A DNA stretch of 64,000 bases from JAKACA01 sp050008715 (GTDB lineage Bacteria; Actinomycetota; Acidimicrobiia; Acidimicrobiales; Bog-793): contig JBEKMC010000004.1 of NCBI GenBank assembly GCA_050008715.1, positions 1 to 64,000 of the forward strand, given 5' to 3'. The stretch's first letter is position 1; each line of letters begins with the position of its first letter. The position numbers and the translations under genes were made by a program. The notes beneath the pieces were generated by a model. It was not told the DNA's origin. It ran no database searches and saw only the letters and a list, made by a program, of their open reading frames with translations. This document shows positions 16,487-26,016 of this stretch, one piece after another.

Positions 16487-18073
16487 ATGAGCGATAGCGC
16501 TGGAACGCGATCGTGGGACGAGGAGCGGCTTGCGAGCCTCGGCTACAAGCAGGAGCTCAACCGCGGCTGGAGCGGGTTCTCTAACTTCGCGATTTCGCTC
16601 ACGATCATCTGCGTCCTCAGCGGGTGCTTCACGACCTTTGGACAGGCGTGGAACGACGGCGGCCCGATCGCGATCTCGATCGGCTGGCCAGTGATCAGCC
16701 TCCTGGTCCTCCTCGTCGGGCTTTCGATGGCCGAGCTCGCTTCGAAATACCCGACCGCGGGCGGCATCTACTACTGGGCGTACAGCCTTGGCGGCGTGCG
16801 CTGGGCGTGGTTCACGGGTTGGTTCAATCTGCTGGGACTTATCGCTATCACCGCCGCCGTCGATTATGGGGCCGCGTCGTTCCTGAATTCGGTGCTCGCC
16901 TTGTACGGGCTCCACTTCATCATCAATTTCACGACGACCAGCCCCTCTACGATCCTGCACAATACGTTCATCCTGTTCTTCCTCATCCTGGCCCTCCACA
17001 GCCTCGTCAACGTCTTCTCCTCGCACCTGGTGGCGCTGCTCAACCGGATTTCGGCTTGGTGGATGCTCGCTGGGGTGGTGGTGATCGTGGGCGTGCTGGC
17101 CTTCGGACCCTCCACGCACCAGAGCTTCTCCTGGGTGTTCTCACATCGGAACAACAACAGTGGATTCTCGGGTCACTTCTACTGGTTCATGATCCTGCCG
17201 CTCGGCTTCCTGCTCACCATGTACACGTTCACCGGCTACGACGCTTCAGCGCACTTGTCAGAGGAGACTCACAATGCCGAGCGCGCCGCCCCGCGCGGGC
17301 TGTGGACGTCGATCGCCTACTCGGCGGTCGGTGGCTGGGCGGTGTTGCTCGCGATCACGTTCGCGGCCACCCACATCGCCGCGATCAACGCGGGCGGCGG
17401 CGGTGCGGTTCCGATTGTCGAGACGGCGCTCAGTTCCGGCCTCGCGAAGCTCGTCCTCGACATCTCCACCATCGGACAGTTGTTCTGCGGGATGGGCTGC
17501 GTTGCCGCCGCCTCGCGAATGGTGTTCGCCTTCTCGCGCGACCGCGCCGTGCCAGGCCACTCTCTGTGGCGACGTCTGAACAAGCACAGGACGCCGACTT
17601 GGGCGGTGCTGTTCGTGGTCGTCTTCGCCCTCGTGATCACGATCCCGGCGCTATTCGGTAACAAGGCCGGACTCCCGGTGGCATTCTTCGCGGTCACATC
17701 AATCACGACGATCGGGCTGTACATTGCCTATATCCTGCCGGTCTTCCTCCGCTTGCGGTTGGGGAAGACGTTCGAGCCGGGCGTGTGGAACCTGGGCAAG
17801 CACTACCGGTGGATCAACACCATCGCCATCGTCTGGGTCGTAATTTGCGTCATCATCTTCATCCTGCCCACGTCACCCGCCGCGGTTCCGTGGAACAGTG
17901 GCTTTAGTTGGAGTGCCTTCAACTACGCGCCACTTGTCACCATCGCTCTGGCGCTCGGGGTCTGGATCGCCTGGGAGGCTGGCGCCAAGCGGACGTTCAC
18001 GGGCCCGGTGAGGACGCTCGACGATCCCGACGTCGGCACACCCGATGATCCTGCGCTGATGCCAACGAATTGA
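16487..18073 (+). CDS. APC-superfamily amino-acid permease
   Basis: 528 residues, about twelve membrane helices. N-terminus has the motif ERLASLGYKQELNRGWSGFS followed by NFAISLT, typical of GABA/choline-type APC permeases; later helices include WFNLLGLIAITAAVDYGAAS, TMYTFTGYDASAHLSEETHNA (conserved substrate/coupling region), VFAFSRDRAVPG and a long cytoplasmic tail with DDPDVGTPDDP. Likely imports an amino acid or amine by proton symport; substrate unknown. A decayed, inverted fragment of a second such permease lies downstream at about 18588-18772. Confidence 0.88.
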   Translation: MSDSAGTRSWDEERLASLGYKQELNRGWSGFSNFAISLTIICVLSGCFTTFGQAWNDGGPIAISIGWPVISLLVLLVGLSMAELASKYPTAGGIYYWAYSLGGVRWAWFTGWFNLLGLIAITAAVDYGAASFLNSVLALYGLHFIINFTTTSPSTILHNTFILFFLILALHSLVNVFSSHLVALLNRISAWWMLAGVVVIVGVLAFGPSTHQSFSWVFSHRNNNSGFSGHFYWFMILPLGFLLTMYTFTGYDASAHLSEETHNAERAAPRGLWTSIAYSAVGGWAVLLAITFAATHIAAINAGGGGAVPIVETALSSGLAKLVLDISTIGQLFCGMGCVAAASRMVFAFSRDRAVPGHSLWRRLNKHRTPTWAVLFVVVFALVITIPALFGNKAGLPVAFFAVTSITTIGLYIAYILPVFLRLRLGKTFEPGVWNLGKHYRWINTIAIVWVVICVIIFILPTSPAAVPWNSGFSWSAFNYAPLVTIALALGVWIAWEAGAKRTFTGPVRTLDDPDVGTPDDPALMPTN

Positions 18074-18587
18074 GCCCAAAAGCGATTTGGTAAAAATTGA
18101 GGCGTCTCGAAGGCAAGGGGTGCTGTGTCACCGGCACCGCGTGAGGGACCGGTGCAGCGATCGCCGGAGCCAATTTTGACTGCGCCGACAGCTCTGTCGA
18201 CTGGCCAGCGAGATTGACCAGGACTGAGAGATACATGTTGCGGACCGAACTCGGTCACTGCCTGTATCTGGTTTTCGGGAGAATCGATGAGGCGCCGCTT
18301 CGCTAGACCCCAAGCCCCCTCCCGCCCCTGCCCCTCCGTGTCTCGCTCCGCTCGCTGGCTGGCTGGCCGTGGCTCTCGTGCCTGCTGCCGTCGTGGTGGT
18401 CGTGCTCGCCGGCCCGTCCGGCCGGGTGCGTGGCCGCCGTCCGGTCCGGCTCTGGTCGTGGAGGTTTCTTGCCTCGTGGTGTGCCTGCCGGCCCTGTTTC
18501 CGTTCCCTGCGCGGTGGGTTTGGGCCCTCTTTGAATGCCCTCCCTTGCTTTCTCCCGACCTTGGAGAGGGCGGCCATCCAGATTGCA
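18074..18587. other. Non-coding, low-complexity region after the permease
   Basis: No gene supported. The part 18290-18480 is rich in short CTCGCT, GGCTGG and GCCGG runs and has unusual base composition compared with coding DNA nearby. An inverted GCACCG/CGGTGC pair lies at about 18131-18150. It adjoins the truncated permease fragment, so it may be the scar of an old rearrangement. Confidence 0.4.
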
Positions 18588-18772
18588 ACCGAAGTAGTAA
18601 AGGGTCAGGCAACCGGACAGGACGGAGATGATCGTGAACGACACCGCGAAGTTGGAGAAACCGCTCATCCGCCGCCGCAGCTCCTGCGCGTAGCCGAGGG
18701 CGTGAAGCTCGCTACGTCCGAGTCGATCCCGCCGTCGCCGGCAGTACCCACGGGAACCGTCTCCGTCGTTGC
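18588..18772 (-). pseudogene. Remnant of a second APC permease (N-terminus only)
   Basis: Minus-strand reading gives ELHALGYAQELRRR then MSGFSNFAVSFTIISVLSGC and LTLYYFG, clearly the cytoplasmic N-terminus and first helix of an APC permease and close to the same region of the intact gene at 16487. The upstream piece TVPVGTAGDGGIDSD, a usual lead-in for this family, is in a different frame, so at least one frameshift is present. Similarity ends abruptly after the first helix, where low-complexity DNA begins. Frameshifted and truncated: not functional. Confidence 0.75.
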
Positions 18773-18857
18773 CCCCCCAATCCCGGCGTCCCCAATCCCG
18801 GCGTGCCCCCGCCGTTCCTAATGTCCAGACATTACGGGCGGTCGGAAGCGCCCGGTG

Positions 18858-20153
18858 TCAACCCTCGCTGGCACCGACCGTGCCGGCACCGTCTGCGATC
18901 CCTTCACTGATGCGGGTCCCGGACCTCTCCTCGAGGACGAGCTCGCCCTGCCCGTCGAAGGCGAGTGCTGCGTTGCCGCTGGCGAGGCGCTCGAGCGACG
19001 CCCCGATGAGCTCGTGGCGCCAACCTGAGGTCAGGCGACCGGTGGGGACGTCCTGAAAGAAACCCAACAGATCCGCCCTCGTCGCCAACACCGCCGGGTC
19101 CAGCTCGAGATCGACGGCACGTTGCCCCACATAGGCGCTCGCCAACGCGATCATCGGCTTGTTGAGACGCTCCAGGCCTTGCCCCGGCGAGAACCGCACC
19201 GCCGAGGCAGCAAGGTTGCGGCCTTTCTCGACAGCGGCCAGCACCTCATCCGGGACCGAACCGGTGAGATGACGGCTGTCGACGCCGCGCGTCCGGCGCA
19301 GCTCGTCGCGATCGCGCGGAGGTCGCTGCGCCAGGCAGGTGACGGCCAGATCGGACAGCACGAACCGCACCGGTACATCCAAGCGCTGAGCGCGGCGTTC
19401 CCGCCAGGCGGCCACCTCCTGTGCCACGCCTCGGGCAGGCCCGCGCAGCTGCCGCGAGTGCGGCAGGCGCCACCACGCCTCCTCCGGCACCGTCGGCGAC
19501 CGGTCCTTGGCGAGGGCGACGGCGCACTCCTCCTCCGCCCAGCGGCCGCGGCCGAGGGCGTCGAGACGCTCCGTGAGCCCGCGCCGCATCTCGAGAAGGT
19601 GGGCGACGTCGCCGGCCGCGTAGGAGAGCTGGCTTGGCGACAGCGGTCGCTGGATCCAGTCCGCCAGCTGGTCGCCCTTGTGCAGCCGGATACCGAGGAG
19701 CGCCTCGGCCAGGCTCACGAGAGACGGCGAGACGTACCCGAGGAAACCCGCCGACACCTGCGTGTCGAACATCCGCCGCGGGAGCGTCCCGCATGCCCGC
19801 TCCAGTACTTCCAGATCCTGGTCGGCGGCATGCAAGACCGCCACGATGTCGGACTCGAAGACCGACGCCAACGGCGCCACGTCGACGGCGAGCGGGTCGA
19901 CGAGGGCGATCCCGCCCGGCCAGGCGATCTGCACGAGGGCGAGATGAGGGAAGTACGTGCGCTCGCGGTGGAACTCGGTGTCGAGGGCGTACTCCTCCAC
20001 GCTCGACAGCTCGGCGAGCAGCTCGTCACGGCTGTCCTCGTCGTCGACCATCCGCCAGGCGCCGGGCTGCACGCTCGTCGTCCCCGGCTCGGGGGATATC
20101 TCTGCCGTGCCCCTGGTGCGACGGAAGGGCTCCCGGCTCGGGGTCCGTGTCAT
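18858..20153 (-). CDS. rnd: Ribonuclease D (DEDD exonuclease with HRDC-type C-terminus)
   Basis: 3'-5' exoribonuclease of RNA maturation and turnover. 431 residues. The DEDDy exonuclease motifs are seen: YALDTEFHRE (Exo I), LHAADQDLEVL (Exo II) and YAAGDVAHLLEM (Exo III, with the Tyr). After about residue 240 comes an HRDC-like helical region (AWRERRAQRLDVPVRFVLSD, then RHLTGSVPDEVLAAVEKG). The first 35 residues are poorly conserved and the true start may be a later Met. Neighbour to a flavin reductase gene on the same strand with 7 bp between. Confidence 0.9.
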   Translation of the reverse strand: MTRTPSREPFRRTRGTAEISPEPGTTSVQPGAWRMVDDEDSRDELLAELSSVEEYALDTEFHRERTYFPHLALVQIAWPGGIALVDPLAVDVAPLASVFESDIVAVLHAADQDLEVLERACGTLPRRMFDTQVSAGFLGYVSPSLVSLAEALLGIRLHKGDQLADWIQRPLSPSQLSYAAGDVAHLLEMRRGLTERLDALGRGRWAEEECAVALAKDRSPTVPEEAWWRLPHSRQLRGPARGVAQEVAAWRERRAQRLDVPVRFVLSDLAVTCLAQRPPRDRDELRRTRGVDSRHLTGSVPDEVLAAVEKGRNLAASAVRFSPGQGLERLNKPMIALASAYVGQRAVDLELDPAVLATRADLLGFFQDVPTGRLTSGWRHELIGASLERLASGNAALAFDGQGELVLEERSGTRISEGIADGAGTVGASEG

Positions 20154-20160
20154 GCCGCCG

Positions 20161-20706
20161 TCAGCCCCCGTAGCTCATTCGTGTGTCTTCCATCCGCAGC
20201 ACGGGCATGTCCTCGGCGCCGTCGGCGAAGCCGGCGTCGACGACCTCACCGACGAACAGGGTGTGGCTCCCCACGTCGAGGTGCTGGCGGACTTCGCAGT
20301 CGAGCCACGCAAGGGCGATCTCGGGGATCGGCGCGCCGCTGCGCCCGTGTCGGTACGGCATCCCGTTGAGGGTCGCCGCCCCGGGATCCTCGACCGCCGG
20401 CTTGACGAACTTCCGGACCTCGGCGCGCTGCTCCCGGGACAGCAGGCTGAGCGTGAAGCACGCCCCCTCGGAAATGAGGCGGTGCGTGACGGCGGCGGCT
20501 TCCACCGAGACGGCAAGGTGTTTCGGCTGCACGGAGATCTGCATCGCCCAGTTGATCGTCATGAGGTTGCGCCGGTCGCCGGATCGGCTGCCGAGCACGT
20601 AGAGGCCCATCGGGAGCTTCCAGAGAAGGCGCCGGCGCATACGGTCGTAGGCATCATGCTCAACGCCCGGCGGGAACGGTCCAACGGGGACACCGGGCGT
20701 GGCCAT
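20161..20706 (-). CDS. Flavin reductase-like FMN-binding split-barrel protein
   Basis: 181 residues. Family of NAD(P)H:FMN reductases that often supply reduced flavin to monooxygenases. Motifs: YVLGSRSGDRRNLMTINWAM, a stretch with AVSVEAAAVTHRLI, ACFTLSLLSREQ and the C-terminal HTLFVGEVVDAGF. ATG 20706 chosen; GTG 20709 immediately before is equally possible. No partner oxygenase is next to it, so the physiological acceptor is unknown. Confidence 0.8.
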   Translation of the reverse strand: MATPGVPVGPFPPGVEHDAYDRMRRRLLWKLPMGLYVLGSRSGDRRNLMTINWAMQISVQPKHLAVSVEAAAVTHRLISEGACFTLSLLSREQRAEVRKFVKPAVEDPGAATLNGMPYRHGRSGAPIPEIALAWLDCEVRQHLDVGSHTLFVGEVVDAGFADGAEDMPVLRMEDTRMSYGG

Positions 20707-20752
20707 CACGGCTCAACGTAGCCCGGCGGGCGCGCGACCCGGTGATGGCTCG

Positions 20753-21232
20753 TCACAGGTGTTCCTTCCACGTGACCCCGAGGGCGGCCAGTCGCTGCTG
20801 GGCTTTCTTGAGATCTGCAATCGCCGTGTTGAACAACGCAAGGTCGGCCGCCATGCTCCCGGAGTGGACGGATCTGACGCCGCTGCAACTCGTCGACGCA
20901 TTGACGACGGTGGTGTCTGCGTCGTTGAGATCGTTCGTGAGCGTCTGATCCGGCGTCGGCAGCGTGACGTAGGCCGTGCCGACATCCGAAGCCAGTCCGC
21001 CGCAGATCGTGCGCACGACTTTGGCCGAGCCGGCCGCCACGGCCTTGTGGACGAGGGTGATGTCGGCCACGATCTGATCGTGGTTGGCGACGAAGCTGTT
21101 CTGGCTCGCCCACTGCTGAACCTTTTGCGCCGTCGTGCCGGAGTACGGGGAGCACCCGCCGAGGATGACGGCCGCCAGCATGATTGCGCCGGCGGCGCCC
21201 CGCGACCGGTGGCGACTGAGCCGAAAGGTCAC
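20753..21232 (-). CDS. Putative lipoprotein of unknown function
   Basis: 159 residues. A basic N-terminus, hydrophobic stretch AGAIMLAAVILGG and Cys27 in a lipobox (LGGC) mark a lipid-anchored, exported protein. The mature part is helical, with Ser/Thr/Asp richness and two further cysteines that may form a disulfide. No domain recognised. The GTG start overlaps the tyrS stop (GTGA). Confidence 0.7.
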   Translation of the reverse strand: MTFRLSRHRSRGAAGAIMLAAVILGGCSPYSGTTAQKVQQWASQNSFVANHDQIVADITLVHKAVAAGSAKVVRTICGGLASDVGTAYVTLPTPDQTLTNDLNDADTTVVNASTSCSGVRSVHSGSMAADLALFNTAIADLKKAQQRLAALGVTWKEHL

Positions 21233-22524
21233 CCGAAGATCAGCACGTGGTAGTCCCGGCGCCCGCGCCGCAGGAGCACGTACCGGTCGCTCAGCAGGTC
21301 AGCGCGAGAGATGGCAGCCGCGCTGTCGTCATCGGCGCCACCGCGCCGCATGTTGTTGACGTAAGCACCCCCTTGGGCGATCGCCCTGCGGGCCTCGCTC
21401 CGGGAGGCGACGAGACCGCTCGACACGAGCGCCCCGGCGAGATCGAGCCCGTCACCGTCGAGCGCCGCGCGTGGCAGTGACGACGACGGTGCGTCCGCCA
21501 CGACGTCGGCGAGCAAGTCCGCGTCGAGGGCGGCGATCTCCTCGGTGTAGAGCGCACGGGCGGCTCGCTCGGCGCGGGCGGTCTCGTCGGCCCCGTGCAC
21601 GAACGTACAGACGGAGCGGGCGAGCTCCTGCTGGGCCTCCCGTCGCTCAGGGTGGTCCTCCGTCGCCTGCTCGAGCCGCTCGATCTCCTCGTGATCGAGA
21701 AACGTGAACCGCCGCAGCATCACGCCGGCGTCCGCGTCGGGAACGCGCACGAACCACTGGTACATGGCGAAGGTGGGCGTCAAGTGCCGCGCGAGCCAGA
21801 CTGCGCCTGCCTCGGACTTGCCCATCTTCACGCCGTCGCTGCGGACGAGCAGGGGCCAGGTGAACGCGTGAGCTTCTGCCCCCCGAACCTTGTGGATCAG
21901 GTCGAGACCCATCGTGATGTTGCCCCATTGGTCGCTGCCGCCCATCTGGAAGCGACAGCCGTAAGTGTCGAACAGGTGCAGGTAGTCGGTCGCCTGCAGG
22001 AGCATGTAGCTGAACTCGGTGAACGAGATACCTTGATCCGGGCGACCGATCCTCGCGCTGACCGACTCCTTGGCCATCATCTGGTTCACGCTGAAGTGCT
22101 TGCCGATGTCCCTCAGGAAATCGATGAGCCGGAACTCGACGAGCCAGTCGGCGTTGTTGAGCAGGAGGGCCTGCGAGTCGCCGCGGTCCGGCGAGAAATC
22201 GAGCAGGCCCGCCAGCTGTGATCGGATGCCGGCGACGTTCTCGGCGATCTGCTCGGCCGCCAGCAGCGGGCGCTCCGTTGCTTTACCACCCGGGTCGCCG
22301 ATGTAGCCGGTGCCGCCGCCGGCGAGGGAGATCGGACGGTGGCCGGCGTCCTGCAGCCGCCGAAGGGTCACGATCCCGAGCAGATGACCGATGTGGAGGC
22401 TTGGGGCGCTCGGATCGAAACCCGCGTAGGCGGCGTGACGTTCGGTGTCGAGGGCTCGGCGCACCGAGGGGCTCTCCTGCTCGATCAAGCCGCGCCAGGA
22501 CAGATCCTCCGACAGCGTTGCCAT
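21229..22524 (-). CDS. tyrS: Tyrosyl-tRNA synthetase
   Basis: Charges tRNA-Tyr. 431 residues from ATG 22524 (433 if the GTG at 22530 is used). Class I signatures: YAGFDPSAPSLHIGHLLG (HIGH motif) and VKMGKSEAG (KMSKS-type loop, with Gly in the third position). The tyrosine and tRNA-binding QMGGSDQWGNI and YMLLQATDY are present. C-terminal S4-like RNA-binding domain: LVASRSEARRAIAQGGAYVN. Standard housekeeping enzyme. Confidence 0.97.
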   Translation of the reverse strand: MATLSEDLSWRGLIEQESPSVRRALDTERHAAYAGFDPSAPSLHIGHLLGIVTLRRLQDAGHRPISLAGGGTGYIGDPGGKATERPLLAAEQIAENVAGIRSQLAGLLDFSPDRGDSQALLLNNADWLVEFRLIDFLRDIGKHFSVNQMMAKESVSARIGRPDQGISFTEFSYMLLQATDYLHLFDTYGCRFQMGGSDQWGNITMGLDLIHKVRGAEAHAFTWPLLVRSDGVKMGKSEAGAVWLARHLTPTFAMYQWFVRVPDADAGVMLRRFTFLDHEEIERLEQATEDHPERREAQQELARSVCTFVHGADETARAERAARALYTEEIAALDADLLADVVADAPSSSLPRAALDGDGLDLAGALVSSGLVASRSEARRAIAQGGAYVNNMRRGGADDDSAAAISRADLLSDRYVLLRRGRRDYHVLIFG

Positions 22525-22626
22525 GCTCACAGCGTGCCACGCCGGGAGCGGGACGAGCGAGACGGCGCCGGCGAGCCATACGGGGGCCGGCCCGGCGGGC
22601 GGCGGCCGGCGCTACCGTTTCCCCGT

Positions 22627-23382
22627 ATGACGACGATCACGTCCGCGAGCGAATGGACCGCCCTTTCAGCCCGTCTTACGAGCGCGTTGCACCTGGCGGT
22701 ACCACCGATATTCCTCGCGTTCGAGAGTGAGCTGCCCGAGGGGGTTCGCCAGTTCGACGGTCAGATGAGCGAGCCCTCCGCCGACGGCCGCAGCGGCAAG
22801 GTGAGCGCCTCGTGCGTGTTCTGGATGGAGGCGAGCCGGGCCGAAGGTGCCTTCGCCACGCAGGCCGAGGACCACGGCAACTGCAGCGTCGGCCGGTTGA
22901 CCCACGGCTTCGCCTCCCTCGACGAGGTCGCCGGCAACGATGACGTCGCCGCCCTGCTGGCATCCGGCTGGGTGACGCCGGAGATGGTGCCGGCGATCCC
23001 GGTGGTGACGCAGCGCCCGGTCGTCATCAGCTACGGGCGCGTCGACAAGATGCCGTCTGGTGTCAGCCCGGACGTCATCATGGCGCGGGTGAACGGCCGC
23101 CAGTTGATGGTGCTGTGCGACGCCCTCCCAGGCCTTCGGATCGAAGGCAAGCCGCAGTGCCACATCGTCGCCGTCGCGAAGGAGCAGGGCGTGCCCGCCG
23201 CCAGCGTGGGCTGCGCCCTCAGCCGGGCCCGCACCGGGATGCGCCCGGAGGAGATGACCTGTGCGTTTCCTGCTTCCACCTTCGCCGACATCGTCGGGCA
23301 GGTGGAGGCGACCGCCGCCACCGACGCGGTCGTGGCGAAGTACGCGGTTGACGACGCCCGCCGTTTCGACGCCCGCAAGTGA
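22627..23382 (+). CDS. DUF169 family protein
   Basis: 251 residues; function unknown. DUF169 features: PPIFLAFESELPEG near the start, a Cys in HGNCSVGRLTHG (about residue 88), VVISYGRVDKMP, PQCHIVAVAKEQGVPAASVG followed by CALSRARTGM. Conserved cysteines suggest a metal or Fe-S site, not demonstrated. ATG 22627, divergent from tyrS with 102 bp between starts. Confidence 0.8.
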   Translation: MTTITSASEWTALSARLTSALHLAVPPIFLAFESELPEGVRQFDGQMSEPSADGRSGKVSASCVFWMEASRAEGAFATQAEDHGNCSVGRLTHGFASLDEVAGNDDVAALLASGWVTPEMVPAIPVVTQRPVVISYGRVDKMPSGVSPDVIMARVNGRQLMVLCDALPGLRIEGKPQCHIVAVAKEQGVPAASVGCALSRARTGMRPEEMTCAFPASTFADIVGQVEATAATDAVVAKYAVDDARRFDARK

Positions 23383-23441
23383 TCCTCGGGCTTACTCGAA
23401 GGAGCTCTGTCTGCGAAGGGCGCGACAGGCGAGGTTCTCGA

Positions 23442-25193
23442 TCAGCCCGAGGCCGCTCGTAGCCCGCTGAGCGACTGCCGGACGGAAGCGTCGATCTCGG
23501 CGTGCAGGGCGACGTTGCCCCTTCGCTCGGTGTGGGCGATGACGAAGACGGGCAGGCCACTGACAGAGGCCTGCCGCCTCGCCGTATCCAGTGCAGGCAC
23601 AACGTCAGCGGCGGCTGCCGGCTCGAGCACCGGATAGCCGCACCCACGGGCGAGGTCGGACACGGCCGGCCGCTGCGGGGTTCCGAACAGTCGCTCGAAC
23701 TCCGTCTCGGGGAGCTCGCCCGATTGCGGGAGGAAACTGAAGATGCCTCCGCCCTCGTTGTCGAGCACGACGATCACGATCGGAAGCGGTGGGCCCCCGT
23801 TCGCCGGCCGCACGAGGGCCGACGCGTCGTGTAGCACCGCCAGGTCGCCCACAAGGGCGAAGACGTCGCCCCAGGCCCCGGAGGCGGCCACGCCGAGCGC
23901 GGTCGACACGACACCGTCGATGCCGTTAGCGCCGCGATTGGAGAAGACCCGCGGTGGCGATGTCCGGGGCCGCCCGAACCATTCGAGGTCTCGGACCGGC
24001 ATCGAGGAGGAGACGACGATGGCCGCGTCGGCCGGCGCGTGGGCGTACAGCGACCTTGCGACTCCCGGCTCGGTGATCTCGGGATGGCCGCGCAGCACGC
24101 CGTCGATGGCGGCCTGAGCGACTGTCTCCGCCTCGGCCCAGGCACGCGACCAAGGGCTCGGCGCAGCGGGCCCTGCGCCGTCGACCCTGAGGCCGCCCGC
24201 ATGCACTGCCGCCTCCCGGCCGGCGTCCTTCCAAGCCCAGTGTGGATCGACGGCGACATGGACGGCGCCGGCGGCGGCGGTCCGGGACAGCCACCCTGCC
24301 AGCACCTTGGACGCCCATGGGTCACCCACGCGCACGACAACCTCCGGCGTCATCTCCCCGGCGAAACGCTCATCCCGCAACAACGCGTCCGCCGCCCCCA
24401 CGACGCTGGCGTCTGCCAGCCGGCAGCCCGACCGCGGGTCCGCCAGCACCGGCCAGCCGAGAGCAGCGGACAACGCCGGGATGCTCTGCCCGCACCGGTC
24501 GGCTCCCCCGCCGGCCACGATGAGGCCCCGGGCCTCAGGGCGCAGGAGGTCGCTCAGGTCCTCCGTGCCCCCTCGCACCGGGGTAGGCCCGGTGGTTCGA
24601 TGCCAGGGCCGGCCTGGGGCCCTCGGTGGGGGCAGCTCGCCTGGCTCACCGATCAGCGGCTCTCGGAAGGGCATGTTGAGGTGGACTGGGCCTGAGCCGA
24701 GAGGGCCGCCTTCCGCTTCGGCGACGGCGCGGCTCGCGAACGAGCGCCACGCCCCGCGGGCCGCCTCATCCGGCACGCCAAAATCACCGAACCAGCGGAC
24801 CGCCCGACCGAACAGGTGCGTCTGGTCGATGGTCTGCGGTGCCCCGACGTCGCGCAGCTCGGGCGGCCTGTCTGCGGTGCAGACGACGAGGGGCACGCCG
24901 GCGTGATGTGCCTCCACGACAGCCGCGTGCAGCTCGGCGGCGGCCGTGCCGCTCGTCGTGAGCACGACGGTGGGCCGCAGCGAGGCGAGCGCCAGCCCGA
25001 TCGCGAAGAAACCCGCCCCGCGCTCGTCCAACCGCACACTCACCCGCAGACCGCCGTGGCGCACCAGCGCGAGTGCCATCGGCGTGGATCGCGAGCCGGG
25101 GCACACGACGGCGTCGCGAACGCCGTGGCGCCACCACTCGTCGGCAAGCGTGGCGCAGAACGCCGCCGCGGTGTCTGCCGCTACGTTCGACAT
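23442..25193 (-). CDS. menD: MenD, SEPHCHC synthase
   Basis: ThDP-dependent enzyme of menaquinone synthesis joining isochorismate and 2-oxoglutarate. 583 residues. Motifs: VCPGSRSTPMALAL (substrate site), RLDERGAGFFAIGLA (catalytic Glu region), LTTSGTAAAELHAAVVEA, TADRPPELRDVGAPQTIDQ, and the ThDP-binding SNRGANGIDGV...VGDLAVLHD...NEGGGIFSFL. Start ATG 25193 lies only two bases from the start of menH on the opposite strand. Confidence 0.96.
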   Translation of the reverse strand: MSNVAADTAAAFCATLADEWWRHGVRDAVVCPGSRSTPMALALVRHGGLRVSVRLDERGAGFFAIGLALASLRPTVVLTTSGTAAAELHAAVVEAHHAGVPLVVCTADRPPELRDVGAPQTIDQTHLFGRAVRWFGDFGVPDEAARGAWRSFASRAVAEAEGGPLGSGPVHLNMPFREPLIGEPGELPPPRAPGRPWHRTTGPTPVRGGTEDLSDLLRPEARGLIVAGGGADRCGQSIPALSAALGWPVLADPRSGCRLADASVVGAADALLRDERFAGEMTPEVVVRVGDPWASKVLAGWLSRTAAAGAVHVAVDPHWAWKDAGREAAVHAGGLRVDGAGPAAPSPWSRAWAEAETVAQAAIDGVLRGHPEITEPGVARSLYAHAPADAAIVVSSSMPVRDLEWFGRPRTSPPRVFSNRGANGIDGVVSTALGVAASGAWGDVFALVGDLAVLHDASALVRPANGGPPLPIVIVVLDNEGGGIFSFLPQSGELPETEFERLFGTPQRPAVSDLARGCGYPVLEPAAAADVVPALDTARRQASVSGLPVFVIAHTERRGNVALHAEIDASVRQSLSGLRAASG

Positions 25194-25195
25194 CT

Positions 25196-26011
25196 GTGCC
25201 AGATCAACCGCGCGCCACGCCGCTTCACCTCACCCGCTCCGGCGAGGGAAAGCGACGGATCATCCTCGTTCATGGATTCACGCAGTCCTGCGAATCCTGG
25301 GCGGGACTTCGCGACGACCTCGGGCAGGACCACGAGGTGGTGGTTCCCGATCTCCCGGGACATGGCGAATCCCCTCGGGCATTCGGCGACCTCTCGAACG
25401 CAGCCGATCAATTGGCAGAGAGCTGCGGAAAGGGCACATACGTCGGCTACTCGCTCGGTGGTCGCATCTGCCTGCACCTCGCCCTTCGCCGGCCGATCCT
25501 GGCGGAGCGCCTCGTGCTCATCGGGACCTCGGCCGGCCTCGAGGACGTCGACGGGCGAGCCGCCCGGCGCCTCGACGACGATGCCCTCGCCGATCGGCTT
25601 GCCGAGGGCGGTGACGCCGGACTGCCCAACTTCATCGACGAGTGGCTGGCCGGGCCACTCTTCGAGCACCTGAGCGACAAGGAGGCGGACCGCCCGAGCC
25701 GGCTCGTCAACCACGCCGCCGACCTCGCCGGCGCCCTGCGTCATTTCGGCCTCGGCGTCCAACTGCCGGTCTGGGAACAGGCGCGTGGCCTGCGCATGCC
25801 CGTGCTCGTAGTAGCGGGTGAGAAGGACGTGAAGTTCGTGGCGATCGGGGAGCGACTCGCCGCCGCCATCGGTACGAACGCACTGTTCCTGCTCGTACCG
25901 GGGGCGGGCCACGCCGTGCCGTTCGAGCAGCCGGAGGCATTCGCGAACCTCATCCGGTCGTTCGTCGCCGGCGATGTCTGGCCGCCGGCACCGCCCGAAC
26001 CGGCGGGCTGA
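25196..26011 (+). CDS. menH: MenH-like alpha/beta hydrolase (SHCHC synthase)
   Basis: Removes pyruvate from SEPHCHC to give SHCHC. 271 residues, alpha/beta-hydrolase fold: ILVHGFTQSCESW (oxyanion loop), DLPGHGES, nucleophile elbow GYSLGGRI (Ser), acid region VVAGEKDVKF (Asp) and PGAGHAVPFEQP (His). Only a GTG at 25196 gives a start before the domain without running into menD. The assignment as MenH rests on fold plus position next to menD; another hydrolase is less likely. The stop is followed by an 18-bp repeat array shared with menA's end. Confidence 0.82.
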   Translation: MPDQPRATPLHLTRSGEGKRRIILVHGFTQSCESWAGLRDDLGQDHEVVVPDLPGHGESPRAFGDLSNAADQLAESCGKGTYVGYSLGGRICLHLALRRPILAERLVLIGTSAGLEDVDGRAARRLDDDALADRLAEGGDAGLPNFIDEWLAGPLFEHLSDKEADRPSRLVNHAADLAGALRHFGLGVQLPVWEQARGLRMPVLVVAGEKDVKFVAIGERLAAAIGTNALFLLVPGAGHAVPFEQPEAFANLIRSFVAGDVWPPAPPEPAG

Positions 26012-26016
26012 CAGCA

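Noticed and set aside
18303..18587. Continuation of the permease fragment as a working small protein
   Set aside because: After the first helix the frame becomes low-complexity, charged and Gly/Arg-rich with no membrane segment, unlike any permease.
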